Positions 1 through 5,782 of a stretch of 9,439 nucleotides of DNA are shown here, piece by piece. Within the stretch, counting starts at the first letter, position 1; each line of letters starts with the position of its first letter. This DNA comes from Chloroflexota bacterium (lineage in GTDB: Bacteria > Chloroflexota > Limnocylindria > QHBO01). The notes beneath the pieces were generated by a model that saw only the letters and a list, made by a program, of their open reading frames with translations, did no database searches and had not been told where the DNA came from. The stretch covers positions 1 to 9,439 of the forward strand of contig VBKA01000061.1 of assembly GCA_005879815.1 (NCBI GenBank). The letters run 5' to 3'. The position numbers and the translations under genes are program-made.

Positions 1-256
1 GCCCCAGGTGGGGATCCTCAATGGCAAGCTGGGTGACGACGTCGAAGGTCCGACCGATGGCCAGCACCAGCTGGACGTCGCTGAACGGCTCGAGCCCGCC
101 GCCCAGCCGTGAGCGCGGCCGCCGGATCCCCTTTGCCACCACCCGCAGCTTGCCGAGCCGCGGGGTGAGCACGGTGAGCACGCGATCCGCCTCGCCCAGG
201 TCCATGCTGCGCAGCACGATCCCCTCGGTCTTGTAGAGGCGAGCCCTGGGGCTCAT
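1..256 (-). CDS. recO: DNA repair protein RecO, N-terminal part (runs off left edge)
   Basis: RecO anneals single-stranded DNA and, with RecR, loads RecA onto SSB-coated gaps in the RecF recombination pathway. Only the first 85 codons are in the window; the rest lies beyond position 1. Reading the minus strand from ATG at 256 gives MSPRARLYKTEGIVLRSMDL, then GEADRVLTVLTPRLGKLRVV, then AKGIRRPRSRLGGGLEPFSD. This is the N-terminal OB-fold signature of RecO: the 'Y.TEGIVLR...GEADR..T..T...GK...VAKGIRR..S' pattern, the basic 'GxRRPxSR' stretch and the 'LEPFS' element. The ATG at 256 is the natural start because the family homology begins within a few residues of it. The gene is divergent from the prenyl synthase, with only 21 bp between starts. 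No strong Shine-Dalgarno is visible (a GAAGGG run sits about 12 nt upstream). It is intact as far as can be seen. Confidence 0.93.
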   Translation of the reverse strand, partial: MSPRARLYKTEGIVLRSMDLGEADRVLTVLTPRLGKLRVVAKGIRRPRSRLGGGLEPFSDVQLVLAIGRTFDVVTQLAIEDPHLG

Positions 257-265
257 GAGGTCGGG

Positions 266-271
266 TACCCT
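266..271 (+). promoter_or_regulatory. Candidate -10 box (TACCCT) for leaderless transcription of the prenyl synthase
   Basis: TACCCT fits the TANNNT form of a -10 element and ends 6 nt before the GTG start at 278, the spacing expected if transcription begins at or next to the start codon. It overlaps an 8-bp palindrome, GGGTACCC (263-270). No -35-like hexamer is visible at 16-18 nt upstream, and that position lies inside recO. No good Shine-Dalgarno precedes the GTG, which fits a leaderless start but does not prove one. Confidence 0.3.
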
Positions 272-277
272 TCTGGC

Positions 278-1336
278 GTGGACATCAGGACCGAGTTTAC
301 CGACCTGCTCGGCGAGATCGAGGACGAGATGCGGGTCGTCCTCGGCGAGCGGGACGGACACGCGCGGCCGCTGTACGAGATGCTCGCCTACCACCTGGGC
401 ATCGACAAGCGCGAGGGACCGCGCGGCAAGCGGATCCGGCCGCTGCTGGGGCTGCTCGTCTACCAGGCGCTGACCGACGACTATCGGACCGCACTGCCGG
501 GCGCCGCGGCGGTTGAGCTGGGACACAACTTCAGCCTGGTCCACGACGACATCGAGGACGGCGACGTGGAGCGGCGGCATCGGCCCACGCTGTGGGCGAT
601 CTGGGGCGTACCCCTGGCGATCAATGCCGGCGACGCGCTCTTCGCCCTCTCCCGGCTGGCGCTGTACCGACTGCTGGAGGGCGAGAAGGTGAGTGCGGAT
701 CGGGTCCTGTCGCTGATGCGCATCTACGACGAGACCTGCCTGGCGCTGTGCGAGGGCCAGTTCCTGGACATCAGCTTCGAGCGCCGGACCGACATCTCGC
801 TGGCCGAGTACAACGAGATGATCGGCAAGAAGACCGCTGCGCTGCTGGGCGCCTCGGCGCAGGCGGGAGCCATCCTGGCGACCGATGACCAGGAGACGAT
901 CGACGCATTCCAGCGCTTCGGGTACGACATGGGCCTCGCCTTCCAGATGGCCGACGACGTGAAGGGCACCTTCTGGAGCGCGGAAGAGTCGGGCAAGGCG
1001 ACCGCGGGCGATGTCCGCAAGCGAAAGAAGACGCTGCCGGTGGTGTGGGCCTTCGAGAACGCGGCGGATGAGGATCGGGAGCGGCTGCGGAAGATCTACG
1101 CGCCGCGGATCCGAGCGACCGATGGAGCCTTCGCGCCGGACGTCGACCCGCTGCTGGGAGACGCCGAGGTCGCGGAGGTGATCGCCATCCTGGAGCGGAG
1201 CGGCGCCCGCGACCACGCGGAGGGTGAGGCGCGCCGCTGCCGGGATCGGGCGCTCGAGACTGTGGCTGGCCTGCCCATCGCGCCCGAACGCCGAGCCGAG
1301 CTCGCGTCGCTGATCGGGACCTCGATCGCGGTCTGA
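278..1336 (+). CDS. Trans-isoprenyl diphosphate synthase, probably GGPP-synthase type
   Basis: This enzyme condenses isopentenyl diphosphate with allylic diphosphates in the cytosol to build C15-C20 or longer prenyl diphosphates for quinones, carotenoids or lipid carriers. The 352-aa protein starts at GTG 278. It has GKRIRP (residues 50-55, IPP binding), a first Asp-rich motif DDIED (90-94) within HNFSLVHDDIEDGD, the GDALFA motif (118-123), GQFLD (160-164), KKTA (184-187) and FQMADD (222-227). The second Asp-rich motif is DDVKG (226-230), with Gly in place of the third Asp, as in archaeal and actinobacterial-type synthases. Phe85, five residues before the first motif, is the position that limits product length to about C20 in archaeal type I GGPP synthases, so GGPP is my preferred product; longer chains are not excluded. 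The length is normal. It is transcribed alone, divergent from recO and convergent with the glmU unit. ispE, which supplies its precursor pathway, is about 3.4 kb away. Confidence 0.9.
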   Translation: MDIRTEFTDLLGEIEDEMRVVLGERDGHARPLYEMLAYHLGIDKREGPRGKRIRPLLGLLVYQALTDDYRTALPGAAAVELGHNFSLVHDDIEDGDVERRHRPTLWAIWGVPLAINAGDALFALSRLALYRLLEGEKVSADRVLSLMRIYDETCLALCEGQFLDISFERRTDISLAEYNEMIGKKTAALLGASAQAGAILATDDQETIDAFQRFGYDMGLAFQMADDVKGTFWSAEESGKATAGDVRKRKKTLPVVWAFENAADEDRERLRKIYAPRIRATDGAFAPDVDPLLGDAEVAEVIAILERSGARDHAEGEARRCRDRALETVAGLPIAPERRAELASLIGTSIAV

Positions 1337-1342
1337 CCGGCG

Positions 1343-1371
1343 CCGCGGGTTACGCCCTCCCTCAACCGCGG
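1343..1371 (+). terminator. Hairpin just after the prenyl synthase stop; possible terminator
   Basis: CCGCGGGTT (1343-1351) pairs with AACCGCGG (1364-1371), giving eight base pairs with one bulged G around a 12-nt loop (ACGCCCTCCCTC). It begins 6 nt after the TGA at 1334-1336. No T-run follows, so it is not a classical intrinsic terminator. In a high-GC genome it could still be a 3'-end-stabilising or U-less terminator-like hairpin. The structure was derived by hand, without folding energies. Confidence 0.35.
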
Positions 1372-1379
1372 ATGCTCTA

Positions 1380-1419
1380 TGCGGTAAGCCGTGGGACCGA
1401 GAACCACGCCCTCCTCGGT
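1380..1419 (+). repeat. Hairpin element, copy A
   Basis: This 40-nt stretch begins TGCGG, carries GACCGAGA (1395-1402) and ends TCCTCGGT (1412-1419). The arms GACCGAG and CTCGGTC pair perfectly over 7 bp (the last base, C1420, is just outside). It shares its start, central 8-mer and end 8-mer, at nearly the same offsets, with a second 40-nt stretch at 1431-1470. The intervening sequence has diverged. I found the alignment by eye, so the two could be chance GC-rich hairpins. Confidence 0.4.
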
Positions 1420-1430
1420 CGCTGGGTTAC

Positions 1431-1470
1431 TGCGGAGACACCACCTGACCGAGATGCCGCGATCCTCGGT
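1431..1470 (+). repeat. Hairpin element, copy B
   Basis: This is the second 40-nt copy: TGCGG at 1431-1435, GACCGAGA at 1447-1454 and TCCTCGGT at 1463-1470. ACCGAG (1448-1453) pairs with CTCGGT (1465-1470) around an 11-nt loop. Relative to copy A, the central 8-mer is shifted by 1 nt, while the total length and the end 8-mer offset are identical. The copies are 51 nt apart start to start. Confidence 0.4.
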
Positions 1471-1510
1471 GGCAAGGCTCATTTGGCGAGCCCGCGGCGC
1501 AGCGGCCGAG

Positions 1511-2992
1511 CTAGCCCCGGGTCTCGCCTCTCGTGCGCGCCGCACCCGGCGTGTCATGCATCGCCCGTTCGCGACCCTCGTAGTCGGCTTCGAGCTCCAC
1601 GCCGCCCTCCGGCTGCTCGCCGTTCTCCTCTGCGGGGCGCGGACGCGAGGCGATCACCTTGCTCACCCGGCGCGAATCGGCGCCCTCTACCCTCAGGGTC
1701 ACGTCGCGGAACGGGATCTCCGCGCCGGGGAGGGGGATGCGCCCGACGCGGTGGATGATGTAGCCGCCCACCGTGTCGTAGGCCTCCTCGTCCTCCTCCT
1801 CCTCGTCGGGCAGGTCGAACAGGTCGCGCAGGTCGTCCATTCCGACCCTGCCATCGAGGCGGAACGCGACCAGGTCGTCCCCGGGAATCGGCTCGACCAG
1901 TGACTCCTCGATGTCGTATTCGTCCTGGATCTCGCCGACGATCTCTTCCACGATGTCCTCGATCGTCACCAGGCCGGCGGTTCCGCCGTACTCGTCGACC
2001 ACGATCGCAATGTGCCGCTTGGCGACCTGCATCTCGCGCAGCAGCTCGTCAACGGCCTTCGTCTCGGGCACGTAGACGGGCGGCCGCACCAGCGATCGGA
2101 CGTCGATCTCCTCGCGCGCCTTGCCGTCGCGCTTCAGGTACGGCAGCAGATCCTTGGCGTACAGGATGCCGATGATGTTGTCGAGGCTCTCCTGGTAGAC
2201 CGGGATCCGGCTGTGCCCGGCGCGGGTGACCATGTCCAGGATCTCGTCGAACGGATCGCTGACCTCCACCGCCCGGATGCCGATGCGGGGCACCATCACC
2301 TCGTGGACCTTCGTCTCGGAGAGCTCGATGACCCCGTGGATCATCTCCTTCTCCTCCTCCTCGATGCCGCCCTGCTCCGATCCGGTCTCGACCAGCAGCT
2401 TGAGCTCCTCGGTGGACAGGTAGCCGCCCTGGGGCCGTTCCTTGCCGCCCAGGGCGCGGACCAGGAAGCCGGAGATGAGCGTCACCAGCCAGATGAAAGG
2501 ACTGAGCAGCCGTTCGGTGAAGCTGATGGGACGGGCGACGATCAGCGCGAATCGGTCCGCAAAGCTCAACGCGAGCGTCTTTGGCGCGAGCTCGCCGACG
2601 ATGATGGATGCCAGCGCAATGAGCAGCGTGGTGAGCAGGAAGGCAGTGGTCGAGGCGGCGTCGCGCAGGAACTGCAGGGGGATCAAGCGGATCAGTCCCG
2701 CCAGCGACCCGGAGAACGAGACCGCGCCAACCGCCGAAGCCAGGAACCCCAGGAAGGTGAGTGCCACCTGGATGGTGGCCAGGAACCGGGACGGGTCCTC
2801 GACCAGGCGTTCCGCCGCTTGAGCTGACCGATTCCCCTCGCTCGCGAGCTGGCTCAGCCGATGGCGCTTGGCAGTGATCAGTGACAGCTCTGAGGCGGCG
2901 AAGAAGCCGCTCACGATGATCAGGACGATGACGATCGTCAGGTCGAGGATCGGATTGCCGGTGGCGCTGCCGCCACCGCCGCCTTCAGGCAT
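1511..2992 (-). CDS. CNNM/CBS/CorC-domain membrane protein ('hemolysin family'), putative Mg2+/Co2+ efflux
   Basis: This is an integral membrane protein of the CNNM (DUF21) - CBS pair - CorC/HlyC family. Members have been linked to magnesium or cobalt efflux and metal homeostasis; the 'hemolysin' label is historical. From ATG 2992 it is 493 aa. An N-terminal hydrophobic helix (about 15-36, ending in SGFFAASELSL) is followed by further membrane segments (about 71-97, 113-133 and 155-180) with the family motif GELAPK (133-138). Next come EMIHGVIELSETKVHEVMVP (216-235), two CBS repeats (about 237-290 and 300-355, the second ending DEYGGTAGLVTIEDIVEEIV) and a CorC domain (about 365-450). A strongly acidic stretch, DEEEEDEEAYD (396-406), lies in the CorC domain. 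The ATG overlaps the glmU stop by 8 bp, so translational coupling is likely. AGGAGG lies 17 nt upstream, too far for a normal Shine-Dalgarno. The longer reading frame back to 3163 lies inside glmU and lacks family homology. Confidence 0.9.
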   Translation of the reverse strand: MPEGGGGGSATGNPILDLTIVIVLIIVSGFFAASELSLITAKRHRLSQLASEGNRSAQAAERLVEDPSRFLATIQVALTFLGFLASAVGAVSFSGSLAGLIRLIPLQFLRDAASTTAFLLTTLLIALASIIVGELAPKTLALSFADRFALIVARPISFTERLLSPFIWLVTLISGFLVRALGGKERPQGGYLSTEELKLLVETGSEQGGIEEEEKEMIHGVIELSETKVHEVMVPRIGIRAVEVSDPFDEILDMVTRAGHSRIPVYQESLDNIIGILYAKDLLPYLKRDGKAREEIDVRSLVRPPVYVPETKAVDELLREMQVAKRHIAIVVDEYGGTAGLVTIEDIVEEIVGEIQDEYDIEESLVEPIPGDDLVAFRLDGRVGMDDLRDLFDLPDEEEEDEEAYDTVGGYIIHRVGRIPLPGAEIPFRDVTLRVEGADSRRVSKVIASRPRPAEENGEQPEGGVELEADYEGRERAMHDTPGAARTRGETRG

Positions 2993-4448
2993 CGGAAAGG
3001 GGCGCGCCGCCTCCTGGTTGCGAGTTCCGATCCCCGGCTCCAGCGGGCTCCGCACCGTGCTCCGAGCCATGCCCGGACTCCCCAGCGGCCACCGCTTCGC
3101 GCCGGCCCCGACGCAGCTCGATGGGGCGCGCCGGCATGCCGACCACCGTCTTGCCAGCCGCAACGTCGCGCGTCACGACCGCCCCGGCGCCGGTCCTGGC
3201 TCCCGGACCGATCGTGATCGGCGCGCGCAGGGTCGTATCCACGCCTATGAACGCTCCGGTGCCGATCACCGTGGTGTGCTTGTTCACGCCGTCGAAGTTG
3301 GCGGTCACCGCCCCTGCGCCGACGTTCACGTCCTCACCCACCTCGGCATCGCCCAGGTAGCTGAAATGATGCTGCTGCGTGCCGGCGCCGACCTGCGATT
3401 TCTTGAGCTCCGCGAAGTTGCCGATCCGGCACCGAGGACCGATGCGGCAACCCGGCCGCAGGTGGCTATATGGGCCGATCTCGACATCCTCGGCCACTTC
3501 GGACTCCTCGACAATGCTCGCCCACACCAGGCTGCGCGGCCCGATGCCGCTGTCGATCACCTGCGCGTTGGGACCGATGACGGCGTCCTGCCCGATCACT
3601 GTGTTGCCCTTGAGCACCGTCCAGGGCTCGATCCGCGCGTCCTGTCCGATCTCGACGCGCGCGTCGATGTAGGTGGTGGCCGGATCGGTGATGGTCACGC
3701 CGGAACGCATGTGCCGCTCGGCGATCGCCCGACGCATGAGCCGCTCGGCAGCGGCCAGCTGAACGCGGTCGTTGATGCCCATCGTTAGCTCTGGATCGGG
3801 CGCGCTCACGACCCGCACCCTGCGTCCCGCTCCGACCGCCATCGCCACCAGATCGGTCAGGTAGAACTCGCCCTTGGCGCTGGCCGGCACGTTGCCCACG
3901 TTGGCGCGCAGCCACCCCGCGTCGAAGCAGTAGGTCCCGACGTTGATCTCGCCGATGGCGCGCACGTCGGGATCGGCGTCGGCCTCCTCCACGATCGCCC
4001 GTGAGTCTCCGCGCTCGTCACGCAGGATGCGGCCGTACCCGGTTGGATCCGCCACCTCGGCGCTCAGCAGCGCGATGGCGGCCTCCCCGTCGGCCTGCGC
4101 CCGTCGCAGCGCGTCGAACAGCTCGGCGGGGATCAGCGGCGCATCGCCCACCGTGACGAGCACCTGGCGCACGCTGGTCGGCACACGATCCAGTCCCACG
4201 CGCACCGCGTCCGCCGTGCCCAGCTGCGGGTCCTGCCGGACGCTCGGCGCGCCGGCCAGGAAGGTCTCGATCTCCTCCGCTCCGTGGCCGACGACCACGA
4301 CGCGGTGCTCGACACCGGCGCGCCCCACGGCATCGAGCACGTGTCCAAGGATCGGCCGACCTGCGAGCAGGTGAAGGACCTTGGGAAGGCGGGAACGCAT
4401 CCGCGTCCCCTGGCCGGCGGCCAGGATGATGGCCGCGGTGGCTAACAC
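2985..4448 (-). CDS. glmU: Bifunctional N-acetylglucosamine-1-phosphate uridyltransferase / glucosamine-1-phosphate acetyltransferase GlmU
   Basis: GlmU acetylates glucosamine-1-phosphate and then uridylates it to UDP-GlcNAc, the precursor of peptidoglycan and other glycans. The 487-aa protein starts at GTG 4448. The N-terminal Rossmann-like pyrophosphorylase domain has LAAGQGTRMRSRLPKVLH (9-26), QLGTADAV (75-82) and GDAPLIP (101-107). Then come GEINVGTYCF (166-175), GEFYLTD (193-199) and NDRVQLAAAERLM (226-238). From about 250 there are left-handed beta-helix hexapeptide repeats with the acetyltransferase residues: the Arg of LRPG (331), ELKKS (347-351), His360/His361 before FSYLGDAEVG, and NFDG (384-387; Tyr in many homologues). 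The length is about 30 aa above E. coli GlmU because of a low-complexity hydrophilic tail from about 446. It is first gene of a two-gene unit with the CNNM protein. A GGAG lies 11 nt before the GTG. Confidence 0.96.
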   Translation of the reverse strand: MLATAAIILAAGQGTRMRSRLPKVLHLLAGRPILGHVLDAVGRAGVEHRVVVVGHGAEEIETFLAGAPSVRQDPQLGTADAVRVGLDRVPTSVRQVLVTVGDAPLIPAELFDALRRAQADGEAAIALLSAEVADPTGYGRILRDERGDSRAIVEEADADPDVRAIGEINVGTYCFDAGWLRANVGNVPASAKGEFYLTDLVAMAVGAGRRVRVVSAPDPELTMGINDRVQLAAAERLMRRAIAERHMRSGVTITDPATTYIDARVEIGQDARIEPWTVLKGNTVIGQDAVIGPNAQVIDSGIGPRSLVWASIVEESEVAEDVEIGPYSHLRPGCRIGPRCRIGNFAELKKSQVGAGTQQHHFSYLGDAEVGEDVNVGAGAVTANFDGVNKHTTVIGTGAFIGVDTTLRAPITIGPGARTGAGAVVTRDVAAGKTVVGMPARPIELRRGRREAVAAGESGHGSEHGAEPAGAGDRNSQPGGGAPLSDA

Positions 4449-4483
4449 GATGCGTGGAGCTCCAGGGGCGGAAACAGGCGGCG

Positions 4484-4513
4484 ATGGTATGCGGGTGCCG
4501 CGCGACGGGTCAA
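4484..4513 (-). promoter_or_regulatory. Candidate sigma70-type promoter for glmU and the CNNM gene
   Basis: On the minus strand, TTGACC (4513 to 4508) matches the -35 consensus at five of six positions. After an 18-nt spacer comes TACCAT (4489 to 4484), which keeps the key T, A and final T of a -10 box. Predicted initiation near 4477 gives a leader of about 29 nt before the GTG at 4448, containing GGAG (4463 to 4460). It lies in the only true gap on the minus strand of this window, 72 bp between the ridA stop and glmU. This suggests that glmU and the CNNM gene can be transcribed separately from the upstream seven-gene operon. It was read by eye. Confidence 0.5.
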
Positions 4514-4520
4514 CTGTCCC

Positions 4521-4922
4521 TCACCGCTCGCCGCGCTCACCGATCTGGGCGATGCATTCGATCTCGACCAGCGCGCCACGAGGCAGGCCACGCACGGCGA
4601 CGGTCGATCGCGCCGGATAGGGAGGCGCCAGGTGGCGCACGTACACCTCGTTGACGGCCGGGGCGTCCGCGATGTCTGCCAGGAAGATCGTCGTCTTCAG
4701 CGCCTGCGAAAAGCCCGTCCCGGCGGCATCCAGGACCGCCTCGAGGTTACGGAGCGCCTGCTCCGCCTGCTCCGCCGTCCCGCCTTCCACGAGCTCTCCG
4801 GTGGCCGGATCCGTGCCCAGCTGGCCGGCGGTGAAGACCAGGCCGCCGCTCACGATCGCCTGGCTGTACGGACCGATGGCTCCAGGCGCGGCGTCGGTCT
4901 GCACTGGCATGCGTGGGCTCAT
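4521..4922 (-). CDS. ridA: RidA family reactive-intermediate deaminase (YjgF/YER057c/UK114)
   Basis: RidA hydrolyses enamine and imine intermediates, such as 2-aminoacrylate released by PLP enzymes, protecting those enzymes from damage. The 133-aa length fits the small trimeric family. Signatures are GPYSQA (17-22), FTAGQLGTDPATGELVEGG (30-48), the YPARSTVAV segment with the substrate-binding Arg105, and LPRGALVEIECIA (113-125) with Glu120. ATG 4922 overlaps the ispE stop as ATGA and has a good AGGAG 5 nt upstream. A second Met at codon 5 is possible but less well placed. It is the last gene of the long overlapping operon. In Bacillus subtilis the homologue yabJ also lies between ispE and glmU, so the position is conserved. 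The Arg105 and Glu120 positions favour a catalytic RidA over inactive subgroups, though no assay is implied. Confidence 0.94.
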   Translation of the reverse strand: MSPRMPVQTDAAPGAIGPYSQAIVSGGLVFTAGQLGTDPATGELVEGGTAEQAEQALRNLEAVLDAAGTGFSQALKTTIFLADIADAPAVNEVYVRHLAPPYPARSTVAVRGLPRGALVEIECIAQIGERGER

Positions 4923-5782
4923 CCCTGCTCCTTCGTGCTGGTTGGCACGCCCTCGATGCTAGCCGGTTCGGCTCGCAGCCGGGTTCGCAGGACGCTCACG
5001 CCGCCTCGTTGCAGGCGGCCAGCCACCGCGTCGGCGCGTTCCGGGTCATCGAGAGCGGCAAAGAGGGTGGGACCGCTCCCGGTCAGGCGCGGCTCGACGC
5101 CCGCGGCGACCGCCAGGCGGATCAGCTCGTCGAGCTCGGGGCGAAGCCGTCGGGCGGGCGCCAGCAGGTCGTTGCCGGAGGAGCCCGCGCGGCCCCAATC
5201 AGCCTCGCGCAGCTCCGCGAAGACCGCCGTGGTGGGCAGCGGGAACGGGGCCAGCGCCAGCACGATCTCGGATCCCGTCGCGGGCGGAAGCTCGGCAGGC
5301 GCGACGCGCTCGCCGATCCCGCTCACCCGCGCCACCGCGACCTGCGCGGCGAAGAAGGGCACGTCCGCGCCGATCCGGGCCAACTCGATGAGGTCGGCGT
5401 CCATGGCACGCTCCGGCGCGCCGACGTGGCGGCGTCCGAGCCGCCAGCCCGCAGCCGCGTCCGACGACCCACCGCCCAGGCCGGCAGCGACCGGAACGCG
5501 CTTGGTCAATGCGAGAGACAGGCCCCGCGGCGGGTCACCCAACCCGGCGACCATTCCGCGCCAGGCGAGGTTGCTCGCCAGGTCGCGGGGCGCGCCCGAG
5601 CCAGCGGGTTCCACGCGCAGTGCGCCGTCGCCGGGGGTCAGCAGCAGCTCGTCGGCGAGCTCCAGCAGGACCATGACGCCCTCGAGCTCGTGGAAGCCGT
5701 CCCGCCGCTTCCCCACAACGTGCAGCGAGAGGTTCAGCTTGGCCGGCGCGGCGAGCTGCAGCCTGGTTGGGGCATCGTCCAT
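4919..5782 (-). CDS. ispE: 4-diphosphocytidyl-2-C-methyl-D-erythritol kinase IspE
   Basis: IspE phosphorylates the 2-hydroxyl of CDP-methylerythritol with ATP, the fourth step of the MEP pathway to IPP and DMAPP. The 287-aa protein is a GHMP kinase: AAPAKLNLSLHVVGKRRDGF (11-30) includes the conserved Lys15 and the substrate loop. KRVPVAAGLGGGSSDAAA (94-111) is the glycine-rich ATP loop, GADVPFF (138-144) carries the catalytic Asp140, and LTGSGPTLFAAL (233-244) is the C-terminal GHMP motif. ATG 5782 is chosen because it shares one base with the ksgA stop (TGATG) and family homology starts about 8 residues in. The reading frame open back to 5887 lies within ksgA and has no homology. No Shine-Dalgarno precedes this ATG, so expression probably depends on coupling. 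The presence of ispE shows the organism uses the MEP pathway. Confidence 0.96.
   Translation of the reverse strand: MDDAPTRLQLAAPAKLNLSLHVVGKRRDGFHELEGVMVLLELADELLLTPGDGALRVEPAGSGAPRDLASNLAWRGMVAGLGDPPRGLSLALTKRVPVAAGLGGGSSDAAAGWRLGRRHVGAPERAMDADLIELARIGADVPFFAAQVAVARVSGIGERVAPAELPPATGSEIVLALAPFPLPTTAVFAELREADWGRAGSSGNDLLAPARRLRPELDELIRLAVAAGVEPRLTGSGPTLFAALDDPERADAVAGRLQRGGVSVLRTRLRAEPASIEGVPTSTKEQG

Larger units (their letters stand above)
1337..1510. other. Convergent intergenic spacer with multiple hairpins
   Basis: This is the 174-bp gap between the 3' ends of the prenyl synthase (plus) and the CNNM protein (minus). I see no convincing ORF, tRNA or T-tract terminator. It holds four inverted repeats: 1343-1371; GACCGAG/CTCGGTC at 1395-1401 and 1414-1420 (7 bp, 12-nt loop); ACCGAG/CTCGGT at 1448-1453 and 1465-1470 (6 bp, 11-nt loop); and GGCTC/GAGCC at 1476-1480 and 1488-1492 (5 bp, 7-nt loop). 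Hairpins are symmetric, so they could act on either converging transcript. The last one lies about 20 nt past the CNNM stop codon on the minus strand and is followed there by TTGCC, a weak terminator at best. Confidence 0.6.

Noticed and set aside
1468..1494. T-box-antiterminator-like layout on the plus strand: CGG, 7-nt bulge TGGCAAG, stem GCTC/GAGC, CCG. A separate TGGGACC matches the UGGNACC bulge consensus at 1392-1398.
   Set aside because: The outer helix is only 3 bp, no Stem I or specifier loop is evident, TGGGACC lacks the flanking helices, and no plus-strand gene follows to be regulated. Probably chance in GC-rich hairpin sequence; an Infernal search with the T-box model would settle it.
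1337..1510. Possible tRNA gene in the convergent spacer
   Set aside because: No T-arm GGTTCRANTCC-like sequence or 7-bp acceptor pairing was found on either strand.
1096..1557. Minus-strand open frame spanning the prenyl synthase 3' end and the spacer
   Set aside because: Arg/Ala/Ser-rich with no recognisable motif; most of it is antisense to a well-supported gene.
2993..3163. Upstream extension of the CNNM reading frame (57 more codons)
   Set aside because: It lies inside glmU, reads as basic low-complexity sequence without family homology, and would place a hydrophilic segment before the first membrane helix.
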